From contig JAYUKY010000131.1 in assembly GCA_043764015.1 (NCBI GenBank), forward strand, positions 19,590 through 83,589: 64,000 nucleotides of DNA, read 5' to 3'. Origin of the DNA: JANYGM01 sp043764015. Its GTDB lineage: Bacteria > Bacteroidota > Bacteroidia > Cytophagales > Thermonemataceae. Below are positions 25,641 to 34,293 of this stretch, one piece after another. The notes beneath the pieces are model-generated. The model was not told where the DNA came from and searched no databases. It saw only the letters and a program-made list of their open reading frames with translations. Position 1 is the stretch's first letter. Every line of letters starts with the position of its first letter. Made by a program: the position numbers and the translations under genes.

Positions 25641-27557
25641 TTATCTTTTTCTTTTCTCGTAATATATTCTGTACCAAGTAGATGTCTTTTTATAAAGTGC
25701 AAAAAAGTCATCTTCTGGAAATACATTTACCCTAAAAATCTGAAAATAATCATGTTCTAGGTGCATTCCGCCTGTGTCTGTGGCTACAGCAAAATCAAAA
25801 CCTGCTTTTTTTGCTAGTTCTTTGAGGTTTTCGTTTAGGCTTCCATAAGGATAAGCGAATGAAATAATTTTTGTTTGCAGGGTTTCTTCTATATTTTTCT
25901 TAGATAAAGTCATTTCTTCAAAAGCTTGCTCTGCGCTAATTTGTGTCAGATTTGGGTGTGAAAGTGTATGTGCGCCTATTTCCCAGCCTGCCCGCACAAA
26001 AGCCTGTTTCTGAGCGGTATTCATTAGCATATCTTTGTGGTCACCTTTGTCTGCGTCCCAATAATTATAAGTAATGTTTTCATCTCCAAGTAAATAGATA
26101 ACTCCTTTATAACCATACTTTTGCATTATTGGTAACAAATTGGTAAAATTATCTTCATAGCCATCATCAAAAGTTAGAATAATAGGTCTTTTTGGTATTG
26201 GCATACACCCTTGAGTGTATTTTATGTTGCCTTCTGCTATATTTTTATAATCTACAAAAGTGATAGGAGTAAGCCCACGCAAACGAAAGAAGTTCAAATG
26301 TTTTTTAAAATTTTCTTTGGTAATAAAAATGCGGTTGGGTGATTCTATTGGCTTATCAGGGATTTTGTGGTACATCAAAATAGGAATACAGGCAGGAAAT
26401 AGCTTTTTCATTCGTGCGGAGCGGTAAAGTTGCATAATTTGCTGATGCACGTTTTCAATAGAATAAAGTGCTTTTATTTGTGTTTTGATAACATTTTTAG
26501 AATTATCAATATTTTTTTTATTCTGATGTAAATTTTCTAAAAAAATGAATAAATCTTTTCTTATTTGCTCAAAATTATGATAATTTGTATTGACTTTTGG
26601 CAAAATATCTCCAAAATTAGTATTGATAGCATTTTGCAAATGGTTTTCATTTACAGAAGTATTATTTTCATCAATAATTCCTACATAACACGCCTCTCCA
26701 ACTGCCAAAATAGGTTTTTCAAGGTACAAAGTTTCTACTGCCACACGTCCCGCACCTATCACGAGTTGCACCTCACATATATATGCAGGCACATCAGCCA
26801 CAAAACCCACTTTTTCAATAGCATTAGGGTGTTTTTGGAGCAAATCCGTAATTGCTTTATTACCTTTTGGGTTGAAATGTTCTAGCTCTCCGCCAATAAG
26901 TTGAATAATAATAGTTGGATATTTTTCCAATATTTCTGGGAAAATATCTGCTAATATTGTCGCAAAAACATCGCCTTTAATGCCATTAAATCTGCCAATG
27001 AAAGCTATTTTGATGCTATTATGATTGTTTTGCTGGTTTTTTTCTTGTTGATTTTTTACTAAAATTTTATCCAAATTATCAAAATCAAAACCATTAGCCA
27101 AAACCGTTATTTTTTCAGGTTTTATTTTGACTTCTTTGATAAGATGTTCTTTCAAATTAGGGCAAATAGCAATAATTTTGTCGCCATAAATATCAAAAAG
27201 GCTCGTAGAAGCATGTAGATGCTGCCTTCCGTGAATAGTAGAAATAAGAGGAATTTTTTTATCCAAAATTGCAAAATACGAAAGCCAACTTGCAGCTCTA
27301 GAATGTGCGTGTATAATGTCTATTTGATGTTTTTTAATGATTTTTCGTATAAAACGAATATTTTTAAACCTTTGGATATGGTCACGTTTTGAAATAGGTA
27401 AACCATAAGAAATAGCTTTTAAACTATTTCCTAAATTTTCTGTATCAGAAATAAGTATAACATTATGATTTTCAGCTAGTTGTTTTTCTGTGAGCGCAAG
27501 CGCATACGCCACAGAACCTGCAAAAAAATCAGAAGATAAAATATGAAGAATATTCAT
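25641..27557 (-). CDS. Fused GT4 glycosyltransferase and CE4 polysaccharide deacetylase
   Basis: The N-terminal 370 residues read as a GT4/GT-B glycosyltransferase: start MNILHILSSDFFAGSVAYAL, phrases HAHSRAASWLSY, VLANGFDFDNLD, IAFIGRFNGIKGD and an acceptor/donor-site-like ETLYLEKPILAVGE. From about residue 400 a NodB/CE4 deacetylase begins with PILMYHKIPD. Its metal triad is visible as TFDDGYEDN (about residue 462) and the H-(S/T)-xxxH pattern HTLSHP (about 531), followed by SFAYPYGS. Both activities act on envelope polysaccharides: the first adds a sugar, the second removes N-acetyl groups. Finding both in one cytosolic-looking chain with no signal peptide or membrane helix is unusual. The substrate is unknown. 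Confidence 0.88.
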   Translation of the reverse strand: MNILHILSSDFFAGSVAYALALTEKQLAENHNVILISDTENLGNSLKAISYGLPISKRDHIQRFKNIRFIRKIIKKHQIDIIHAHSRAASWLSYFAILDKKIPLISTIHGRQHLHASTSLFDIYGDKIIAICPNLKEHLIKEVKIKPEKITVLANGFDFDNLDKILVKNQQEKNQQNNHNSIKIAFIGRFNGIKGDVFATILADIFPEILEKYPTIIIQLIGGELEHFNPKGNKAITDLLQKHPNAIEKVGFVADVPAYICEVQLVIGAGRVAVETLYLEKPILAVGEACYVGIIDENNTSVNENHLQNAINTNFGDILPKVNTNYHNFEQIRKDLFIFLENLHQNKKNIDNSKNVIKTQIKALYSIENVHQQIMQLYRSARMKKLFPACIPILMYHKIPDKPIESPNRIFITKENFKKHLNFFRLRGLTPITFVDYKNIAEGNIKYTQGCMPIPKRPIILTFDDGYEDNFTNLLPIMQKYGYKGVIYLLGDENITYNYWDADKGDHKDMLMNTAQKQAFVRAGWEIGAHTLSHPNLTQISAEQAFEEMTLSKKNIEETLQTKIISFAYPYGSLNENLKELAKKAGFDFAVATDTGGMHLEHDYFQIFRVNVFPEDDFFALYKKTSTWYRIYYEKRKR

Positions 27558-27614
27558 TTTATTAGTAATGAAAATATTAAATTTGGTTAATTTTACTTTT
27601 AAGTTGGAAATTTG

Positions 27615-27674
27615 TACTTCATTACCCTACTTCATTACCCTACTTCGTTACCCTACTTCATTACCCTACTTCAT
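27615..27674. repeat. 13-bp tandem repeat TACTTCATTACCC, about 4.5 copies
   Basis: The unit TACTTCATTACCC is repeated four times with one base change (TACTTCGTTACCC), followed by a partial copy. It lies just upstream of the GT4/CE4 gene start, in its likely leader or promoter zone. Confidence 0.85.
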
Positions 27675-27689
27675 TTTTAACATAAAGTT

Positions 27690-28042
27690 TAGTCTCTATC
27701 TTGTAACGACTGATAAAATAACTACCATTATCATTTATTTCCTTTAAATGGTTTAGCTTATAATAGCCTAAATCTGACAAATAAAGCATGTTTTTTCTAT
27801 CTTGGGTGGAAATTTATTTAACCAACTAAGGTCATTTTCAACCCCATCACGAAAGTCTAAACGAAGTATTTTACCTGTTAATAGCTCGTATTCCTGTTAT
27901 ATCCTAATAACACTATTGGTAGCAATACCATTGCCTAATTTACTTCCCTACCCAATTTTTCTAAATCACCCTCTGTAAGGAAACTAGCTAAATTTGACAC
28001 ATAGGAAGTCAAACCAAGGTCTTCAAAATTTATATCTTTCAT
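27690..28042 (-). pseudogene. Decayed gene remnant, unknown family
   Basis: On the minus strand an ATG at 28042 opens a protein-like stretch (MKDINFEDLGLTSYVSNLAS, then FLTEGDLEKLGREVN) that stops. A second frame continues as KLGNGIATNSVIRI, and a third as EYELLTGKILRLDFRDGVEN then DLSWLNKF. Several stops follow. The three pieces read like one protein broken by frameshifts. I do not recognise the family. Its AT-rich composition matches the genome. Confidence 0.45.
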
Positions 28043-28094
28043 AATGCAAAAATACGACTTTTTTCCATATATTTGTACTCGGCTTGACGGCTAT

Positions 28095-28214
28095 GGGGCT
28101 TGCCCCTGCTTAAGGTGCGTAAGCAATACAACAAGCAAAAATTGGTAAATAAAAGGCAAAAAATAGATTTTAAACCAATTCAAAAAGGGCAGATGCAACC
28201 CCAGCCCTACATTT
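28095..28214. repeat. GC-rich dispersed repeat, second copy in inverted form
   Basis: GGGGCTTGCCCCTGC...GTGCGTAAGCAAT is the reverse complement of the start of the repeat at 726-776. About 60 bases further, GGGCAGATGCAACCCCAGCC matches its second half. The two modules here are in opposite orientation and could pair through GGGGCTTGCCCCTGC and GCAGATGCAACCCC. Confidence 0.6.
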
Positions 28215-28393
28215 TAGTACAGAGTACAAACTTGTCCTACGTTCTATTGCTACCTCAGTTAGTAAATAGAAGTAGTTTTGTTTCTGTATGTTTTAAAAAA
28301 TAAATATGTTCTTTTTGACAATCATAATCCTTTTTTTCTTAATTTTGACACAGTAACAAATCTCAACTAAAAATGTACCCAAATATACCAAAA

Positions 28394-31300
28394 ATGAAAT
28401 ATTTTTATTTGCTTTTTCTTTGCCTTTTTGCGCAAAATCTTAGCGCACAAGTAACAGACGACTTTAATGATGGGGATTTTACCACTAATCCTGTCTGGTC
28501 TGGGGATAATGCTAAGTTTGCAGTTGTTACAAATAAATTAAACTCACTTACACCAGCTGTGGCTGATGTTTTTCATCTCTCTACACCCTCTACGCAGGCT
28601 ACCAACGCACAATGGGAGTTAAGTGTTAATCTTATTTTCCCTACATCAGGCACTAATTTTGTAGATATTTTCCTTACTGCTGATAATGCTAATTTAAGAT
28701 TTGCTACGCTAAACGGCTATTTTGTAAGAGTTGGAGGCACACCAGATGAAATTTCTCTCTATAAAAAAGTCGCAGGAGTAAATACTATTCTCATCAACGG
28801 TATTGATGGTATTACAAACGCTTCTAACAATACACTTAAAATAAAAGTTACAAGAAATCTCGCTAATTTGTGGAAATTAGACAGAGATATTACAGGAATT
28901 GGTACAAGTTATGTGACTGAAGGCACTGTAACAGACAATACTTTTAGTACTTCTGCTTTCTTTGGAATGGTGATTACACAATCTGCGGCAACATCTGTGA
29001 ATAACAGACATTTCTTTGATGATATAATTGTTGGTAATATTATTCTTGATACCACTCCTCCAACCATTATTTCCTCTCAAACTACTGCTAATAATCAATT
29101 AGATGTACTTTTTAGTGAAACAGTAGCCCAAACTTTTGCTGAAAATACTGCCAATTATAGCGTAAATAATGCCATAGGAACGCCAACAACTGCCTTGCGT
29201 GATGCCACTAATCTTTCATTAGTTCATTTGACTTTTGCAGGCACTTTTACAAGCGGACAACTCAATATTATCACCATAAATAACGTCCAAGATGTCAATG
29301 GAAACGCTATTTTAGCTAATTCTACCAATAATTTTACTTTTTTGCTTATTGCTATTGCTGCACAAGGAGATATAATTATCAGCGAGATAATGGCTGACCC
29401 TGACCCTGTCGTACTTTTGCCCAACGTGGAATATGTAGAGATTTTCAACCGTAGCATAAAGAATATTGACCTCAAAAATTATACCCTCAATACAAAAGTT
29501 TTGACTACAACAAGCTATATTTTAGCTCCAAATCAATATGTTTTGCTTGTCCCTTCTCCGAGTGTGGCACTTTTTGTACCTTTTGTAACGCAAGCAACGA
29601 GCATTATTGGTGTTATTTCCTTTGACGGACTGACCAACACAGGTGAAACGATTACTTTGAGAGATGTTGATAATTCAAATGATATAAATTCTGTAACTTA
29701 TTCGGATACTTGGTACAAAGATGCCACCAAAAAAGATGGCGGTTATTCTTTGGAAATTATCAATCCTAATGCGCCTTGTAGTGCGGAAAACAATTGGAAA
29801 GCCACTATTAGCACGCAAGGAGGCACACCCGCTAATCAGAATTCCGTTTTCAGTAATTTGCCCGACACCACTGCTCCCACACTTCAAACGCTTACTGTAA
29901 ATAATCCAAATCTTATTACAATTACTTATAATGAGCCTATGGATATTCTTACGTTGGTTGTTGCTAATTTCAGTGCTACAAACGGACTGACTTTTTCTAG
30001 TTTAAATGTAGTTTCTAATACAAAAATAGAACTAAATCTTAGTTCTCCGCTGCTTCTTGGTACTATTTATGTGCTTACACAAGCTAATATTCGTGATTGT
30101 TCTAATAATTTGCTGACTTTGAATACTCAAAGTTTTGGACTTGGAAGTACACCACAAGCTAATCAAGTCATTATTACGGAGATTTTCCCTGACCCTGACC
30201 CTACGCAAGGCTTACCACCACAAGAGTTTATAGAAATATACAACCGCACCAACAAATTGATTAGTTTGGATAATTGTTTGCTTACTGATGGTACTTCTGT
30301 GGCTAGAATTTTGGGCGTAAACCTACTTCCTAATGAATATGCGGTGATGTGTTCTACCACAAATGCTCCTTTGTTCACTTCTTATGGCAAAACTATAGGT
30401 CTTACGAATTTTCCTTCTCTCTCAAATGAAGGAAAAACACTTATTTTTCAGAATAATCTAGGAAAAACAGTCAATACAGTAAGTTATATAAGTGATTGGT
30501 ACAAAGATAATAACAAAAAAGATGGTGGTTGGACTTTGGAACTAATAGATTTAGACAATCCTTGTGCTGAAATTGACAACTGGAAAGCCTCTGTGAGTCC
30601 TGTGGGAGGCACGCCAGCCAAAGTTAATTCTGTAAAAGCGGCTAATCCTGATGTTTTGTTGCCTGTTTTGGTGCGTGCAGATGCTATTTCAAACACAAAT
30701 GTCAATGTTATTTTTTCAGAAAGAATGGATAGCACGTATTTAGCTGATGTTCGCAATTATAGTATTGATGGTTTTAGTGTGGTGCTTGCCGTTCCACAAA
30801 CGCCTGATTTCAAAAGAGTTAAAATTACTTTAAATAATCCTTTATTAGTCAAAACTTCTTATAAATTGACTGTACAGGGTGCAAATGTTACGGCTGGTGC
30901 GAGAGATTGTGCTGGAAATCTTATCAATTCTCTTCAAAATACTACGCTGTTTGGTGTGCCAGAGCTTGCAGAGGCAGGAAATATCATCTTAAATGAACTT
31001 CTTTTTAATCCAAGAACGGGCGGTAATGACTTTGTGGAGCTTTATAATAACTCTGATAAGTTCATTAACTTAAAAAATTATAAACTTTCTCGTTTTTATA
31101 ACAATGCTATAGATCCAAAGCAAACAATCACGACAGAAGATTATGTAATTGCGCCTAATGCGTATCTTGCTATTACTGATAATACGCTAAATATTCAAAA
31201 TAATTATCCTCGTTCAGTATTAAAGCCGTTTTTGCAAATAAAAACTATGCCAAGTTATAATGATGATGAGGGAACGGTACTTTTATTTAATCCTTTAGAT

Positions 31301-31816
31301 GTAGAAATAGAGAGATTTTCTTATACAGATAAATATCACTTTGAAATTTTGGATAATAAAGAAGGTGTTTCTTTGGAGAGGGTAGATTTTAATGCTCCTA
31401 CGAATGAAAAAAATACTTGGTTTTCTGCTGCAAATACTGTCGGTTTTGCAACTCCAGGAGAGGCAAATTCTCAAAAACGCATCAATGGCAATGTTCTTAG
31501 TGGAAATATCAGCGTAGAGCCACGAGCTTTCACGCCAAATGGAGATGGTTTAAGTGATTTTACAACAATCTCGTTTAATTTGGTGGGAAACGGCAATGTA
31601 GGAACTGTCAAATTATATGATAGTGTGGGGCGTTTGGTGCGTGAGCTTGTAAATAACCAATCTTTGGGAGATAATGGTAGTTTTGTATGGGACGGATTAG
31701 ATAACAAAAACGAAAAAGTAAAAACTGGCTATTATTTGGTACTTTTTGAAGTCTTCAATACAAACGGAAATACACAAACTTTTAAAGAAACAGTTGCTGT
31801 TACGGATAGGTTTTAA
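28394..31816 (+). CDS. Secreted lamin-tail-domain protein with FlgD-like C-terminus
   Basis: From ATG 28394 (MKYFYLLFLCLFAQNLSAQ) the product has 1140 residues with a clear signal peptide; a start 21 bases earlier is possible. A laminin-G/concanavalin-like N-terminal domain (DDFNDGDFTTNPVWSGD) is followed by Ig-like segments (PPTIISSQTTANNQLDVLFS). Three lamin-tail domains begin IIISEIMADPDP, VIITEIFPDPDP and IILNELLFNPRT, each with the VE(F/I)xN motif. The C-terminal 100 residues (AFTPNGDGLSDFTTI...GYYLVLFEVF) are a FlgD-Ig/T9SS-type sorting module. Lamin-tail proteins are surface or extracellular in Bacteroidota. The role here is unknown. Confidence 0.88.
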   Translation: MKYFYLLFLCLFAQNLSAQVTDDFNDGDFTTNPVWSGDNAKFAVVTNKLNSLTPAVADVFHLSTPSTQATNAQWELSVNLIFPTSGTNFVDIFLTADNANLRFATLNGYFVRVGGTPDEISLYKKVAGVNTILINGIDGITNASNNTLKIKVTRNLANLWKLDRDITGIGTSYVTEGTVTDNTFSTSAFFGMVITQSAATSVNNRHFFDDIIVGNIILDTTPPTIISSQTTANNQLDVLFSETVAQTFAENTANYSVNNAIGTPTTALRDATNLSLVHLTFAGTFTSGQLNIITINNVQDVNGNAILANSTNNFTFLLIAIAAQGDIIISEIMADPDPVVLLPNVEYVEIFNRSIKNIDLKNYTLNTKVLTTTSYILAPNQYVLLVPSPSVALFVPFVTQATSIIGVISFDGLTNTGETITLRDVDNSNDINSVTYSDTWYKDATKKDGGYSLEIINPNAPCSAENNWKATISTQGGTPANQNSVFSNLPDTTAPTLQTLTVNNPNLITITYNEPMDILTLVVANFSATNGLTFSSLNVVSNTKIELNLSSPLLLGTIYVLTQANIRDCSNNLLTLNTQSFGLGSTPQANQVIITEIFPDPDPTQGLPPQEFIEIYNRTNKLISLDNCLLTDGTSVARILGVNLLPNEYAVMCSTTNAPLFTSYGKTIGLTNFPSLSNEGKTLIFQNNLGKTVNTVSYISDWYKDNNKKDGGWTLELIDLDNPCAEIDNWKASVSPVGGTPAKVNSVKAANPDVLLPVLVRADAISNTNVNVIFSERMDSTYLADVRNYSIDGFSVVLAVPQTPDFKRVKITLNNPLLVKTSYKLTVQGANVTAGARDCAGNLINSLQNTTLFGVPELAEAGNIILNELLFNPRTGGNDFVELYNNSDKFINLKNYKLSRFYNNAIDPKQTITTEDYVIAPNAYLAITDNTLNIQNNYPRSVLKPFLQIKTMPSYNDDEGTVLLFNPLDVEIERFSYTDKYHFEILDNKEGVSLERVDFNAPTNEKNTWFSAANTVGFATPGEANSQKRINGNVLSGNISVEPRAFTPNGDGLSDFTTISFNLVGNGNVGTVKLYDSVGRLVRELVNNQSLGDNGSFVWDGLDNKNEKVKTGYYLVLFEVFNTNGNTQTFKETVAVTDRF

Positions 31817-32096
31817 GTAATAGGCATCTTTCTTAAATAATCTGAATAACTGCTTGATAATCAAATTATTAAAAATATTATTTGAATTAAAATAAAACTT
31901 TGATAATCAATTAGTTATAAATTTATAATATTGTAACTAATTGATTATAAAGAATTTAAAAAATGAGTTTTTTGAAAAATTTGTTTTTACCCATTTTTTA
32001 TTTTTATAATCATTAGAAAATCAAGCATTTTAAACCAAATATTTAGGATATATGTCTAATAGTTAGTTATTATTTTTTAAATTGTTGTTAGAAAAT
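31817..32096. other. A/T-rich intergenic region with a long hairpin
   Basis: The 280-base gap contains a perfect 15-bp inverted repeat (ATAATCAATTAGTTA at 31903-31917, TAACTAATTGATTAT at 31934-31948). There is also a related direct word, TGATAATCAA, at 31856. No T-run follows the stem, so it is not a typical terminator. Confidence 0.55.
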
Positions 32097-32906
32097 ATGT
32101 CACAAAAACGAATCTTTCTATTTATAATTATCTCTATTTTATTTTTGACAGGAATTTATGTTTTTTGTCAGTATAAAAATAATACAAAAGAAGAAACAAA
32201 AGACCATCTTAAAAAAGATAGTATTTCTAAAAATATTGAAGATTATACTGAAAATAATTTATTTATAACTTATGTTTTAAACACGCAAAAGCAGGATTTA
32301 AAACTCTATTGGAAAGACGAAAAACAAAGGCATTTCAAAACTATAAAAAGTTTAAAAGCATTTCTGGAAATAAAAAATCAGGATTTAGTATTCGCAATGA
32401 ATGCAGGAATGTATAAAAAAGATTATTCTCCCAACGGACTTTTTATTGAAAATCAGTTGCAAAAAGCACCCCTAGACACCACAAGCGGAAAAGGGAATTT
32501 TTACCTAAAACCAAATGGTATTTTTTATCTAACAACAGAAAATACACCTTTTGTTTGTACTACAAGCATATTTATTGATAAAAAAATAGTTATTGATAGC
32601 ATTAAATATGCTACACAATCTGGTCCAATGCTCGTCATTGATGGGCAGATTCATAAGGAGTTTAGAGAAAATTCTAAAAACTTAAATATCAGAAATGGTG
32701 TAGGAATTTTGCCCAATAATGAAGTGCTTTTTGTGATGTCAAAAAAGGAAATAAATTTTTATGACTTTGCTAATTACTTCAAATTGATGGGTTGCAAAAA
32801 TGCTTTGTACCTTGATGGTAATGTTTCTCGCACTTATTTACCAGAAAAAAATTGGGTGCAATTAGACGGTAATTTTGGCGTAATTTTTGGAGTAAGCACT
32901 CAATAA
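32097..32906 (+). CDS. Phosphodiester glycosidase-like (NAGPA domain) exported protein
   Basis: From ATG 32097 (MSQKRIFLFIIISILFLTG) the protein has 269 residues with an N-terminal membrane anchor or signal (residues 6-24). The rest matches the NAGPA/DUF2233 domain: FAMNAGMYKKDYSPNGLFIE, the glycine-serine segment ATQSGPMLVIDGQIH, RNGVGILPNNEVLFVMSK and the final ALYLDGNVSRTYLP and GNFGVIFGV. Family members hydrolyse sugar phosphodiesters, as in human uncovering enzyme, or act in exopolysaccharide metabolism. It should work in the periplasm. A TTG start 15 bases earlier is possible but less likely. It has no co-directional close neighbour. Confidence 0.85.
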   Translation: MSQKRIFLFIIISILFLTGIYVFCQYKNNTKEETKDHLKKDSISKNIEDYTENNLFITYVLNTQKQDLKLYWKDEKQRHFKTIKSLKAFLEIKNQDLVFAMNAGMYKKDYSPNGLFIENQLQKAPLDTTSGKGNFYLKPNGIFYLTTENTPFVCTTSIFIDKKIVIDSIKYATQSGPMLVIDGQIHKEFRENSKNLNIRNGVGILPNNEVLFVMSKKEINFYDFANYFKLMGCKNALYLDGNVSRTYLPEKNWVQLDGNFGVIFGVSTQ

Positions 32907-33040
32907 GATAAACTTTTAATCTTAGAATAGTGCAAAAATATTTTCATTTGCTCTTAAATAATATATTTATAAATTTTCAAACATTTAATATTTTTCAAAA
33001 AATAAATCAAAAAATAAATCTTAATACTCAAAATTTTTGT

Positions 33041-33048
33041 TATTTTTG
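33041..33048 (+). promoter_or_regulatory. -7 box TATTTTTG upstream of PDH E1-alpha
   Basis: TATTTTTG fits the TAnnTTTG consensus 36 bases before the start codon at 33084. Confidence 0.5.
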
Positions 33049-33083
33049 TGGGAATAGATTAAAATCCAAAATTTACCTTATTT

Positions 33084-34145
33084 ATGGCAACAATTGCATC
33101 AAAATCTGCTGATAAAGCAAGTGCTAAAGCGAATGCTAAGGCTTCTAAAAAAGAAGCAAAATATAATTTTTCTAAGGAGCAATACCTAGAATGGTTTGAA
33201 AAAATGTTGCTTATCCGCCGTTTTGAGGAGAAAGCAGGACAATTATACGGAAAACAAAAAATAAAAGGCTTTTGCCATTTATATATAGGGCAAGAAGCCT
33301 GCGCTGTGGGTGCTGCAAGCGCACTTACCAAAGATGACAAATGGATTACGGCATACCGTGACCACGGGCATCCGTTGGCACTAGGAACGCCCCCACGTGC
33401 TGTAATGGCAGAATTATATGCAAAAGCTACGGGTTGCTCCAAAGGAAAAGGCGGTTCTATGCACATTTTTGATAAAAACGTCAATTTTGTAGGCGGACAC
33501 GGTATTGTAGGCGGACAAATTCCGTTGGGTGCAGGTCTTGCGTTTGCAGAGCAATATAATGGCACGAAAAATCTCTGTATTTGCTATATGGGTGATGGTG
33601 CGGTGCGTCAGGGCGCATTACACGAGGCTTTTAATATGGCTATGCTTTGGAAACTTCCTGTTATCTTTGTGGTAGAAAACAATGGCTACGCAATGGGAAC
33701 ATCTGTTGGACGTACCTCAAATGTAACAGAACTTTATACATTAGGTGAATCTTATGATATGCCTTCTGAAAGCGTTGATGCAATGAGTGTAGAAGAGGTA
33801 CATTTGGCGGTAGCTCGTGCTGCAGAACGTGCTAGAAAAGGTGATGGACCTACTTTTTTGGAGTTTAAAACATACCGTTACAAAGGGCATTCTATGTCTG
33901 ACCCTGCAAAATACCGTACAAAAGAAGAACTTGAAGCCTACAAAATGCTTGACCCAATTGAGCAAGCTCGTGCCGTTATTTTGAGGGAAAAATACGCCAC
34001 AGAGGTTTATTTTGAAGAACTTGAAGAAAAATTGCGTTTGCTTGTGGAGGATTCAGTGCAATTTGCAGAAGATTCTCCTTATCCAGAGGCATCAGAAGCC
34101 TACACAGACGTTTATATGGAAGAATATCCATTTTTGAAGGAATAA
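33084..34145 (+). CDS. pdhA: Pyruvate dehydrogenase E1 component, alpha subunit
   Basis: The enzyme decarboxylates pyruvate with thiamine diphosphate. The ThDP motif GDGAVRQGALHEAFNMAMLW ends with PVIFVVENNGYAMGT, and the E1-alpha signature YRYKGHSMSDPAKYRTKEELE is present. The N-terminal 30 residues are alanine/lysine rich (KSADKASAKANAKASKKEAK), an extension beyond the usual start and probably disordered. Length is 353 residues. The E1-beta and E2 genes are not adjacent, so the complex is encoded elsewhere. Assignment to pyruvate rather than a branched-chain keto acid rests on overall motif resemblance. Confidence 0.92.
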   Translation: MATIASKSADKASAKANAKASKKEAKYNFSKEQYLEWFEKMLLIRRFEEKAGQLYGKQKIKGFCHLYIGQEACAVGAASALTKDDKWITAYRDHGHPLALGTPPRAVMAELYAKATGCSKGKGGSMHIFDKNVNFVGGHGIVGGQIPLGAGLAFAEQYNGTKNLCICYMGDGAVRQGALHEAFNMAMLWKLPVIFVVENNGYAMGTSVGRTSNVTELYTLGESYDMPSESVDAMSVEEVHLAVARAAERARKGDGPTFLEFKTYRYKGHSMSDPAKYRTKEELEAYKMLDPIEQARAVILREKYATEVYFEELEEKLRLLVEDSVQFAEDSPYPEASEAYTDVYMEEYPFLKE

Positions 34146-34146
34146 T

Positions 34147-34283
34147 TTTGAAGTGTGAGGTGTGAAGTGTGAGGTTTTGATGTAAATACATTGTTTGTTG
34201 TCAAAAAAGTACCTCACATATCGCACCTCACATATCGCACCTCACATATCACACATCACATATCACACATCACACATCAAAAA
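34147..34283. repeat. Heptamer-periodic hairpin, GTGTGAA type (copy 5, longest)
   Basis: Left arm: GAAGTGTGAGGTGTGAAGTG, then TGAGG. Core: TGTAAATACATTGTTTGTTGTC. Right arm: a run of words CCTCACATATCGCA, CCTCACATATCGCA, CCTCACATATCACA, CATCACATATCACA, CATCACACATCA. The right arm thus also shows a 14-base (2 x 7) direct period. It spans the pdhA to DUF3127 junction and stops just before the DUF3127 ATG. Confidence 0.85.
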
Positions 34284-34293
34284 ATATAAGAAA

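Larger units (their letters stand above)
27558..28393. other. Gene-poor region with tandem repeat, decayed coding sequence and GC-rich repeat
   Basis: No intact gene is supported in these 836 bases. Contents in order are a 13-bp tandem repeat (27615-27674), remnants of a minus-strand reading frame (27690-28042), and a GC-rich dispersed repeat (28095-28214). The lamin-tail gene then begins at 28394. The 67-codon plus-strand frame at 28100-28303 crosses the repeat and is rejected. Confidence 0.65.

Noticed and set aside
28100..28303. 67-codon plus-strand frame in the gap before the lamin-tail gene
   Set aside because: It runs through the GC-rich dispersed repeat and has no protein-like signal or conserved pattern.
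31903..31948. Terminator after the lamin-tail gene
   Set aside because: The 15-bp stem is perfect, but it lies about 90 bases after the stop codon and is not followed by a T-run.
32930..33112. 60-codon plus-strand frame upstream of pdhA
   Set aside because: Rich in F/N/I/K as expected from A/T-rich DNA, overlaps the pdhA start and its promoter box.
34147..34283. Possible CRISPR array at the regular CCTCACATATCGCA repeats
   Set aside because: Units are 14 bases with no unique spacers and belong to the right arm of a heptamer hairpin; no cas genes nearby.
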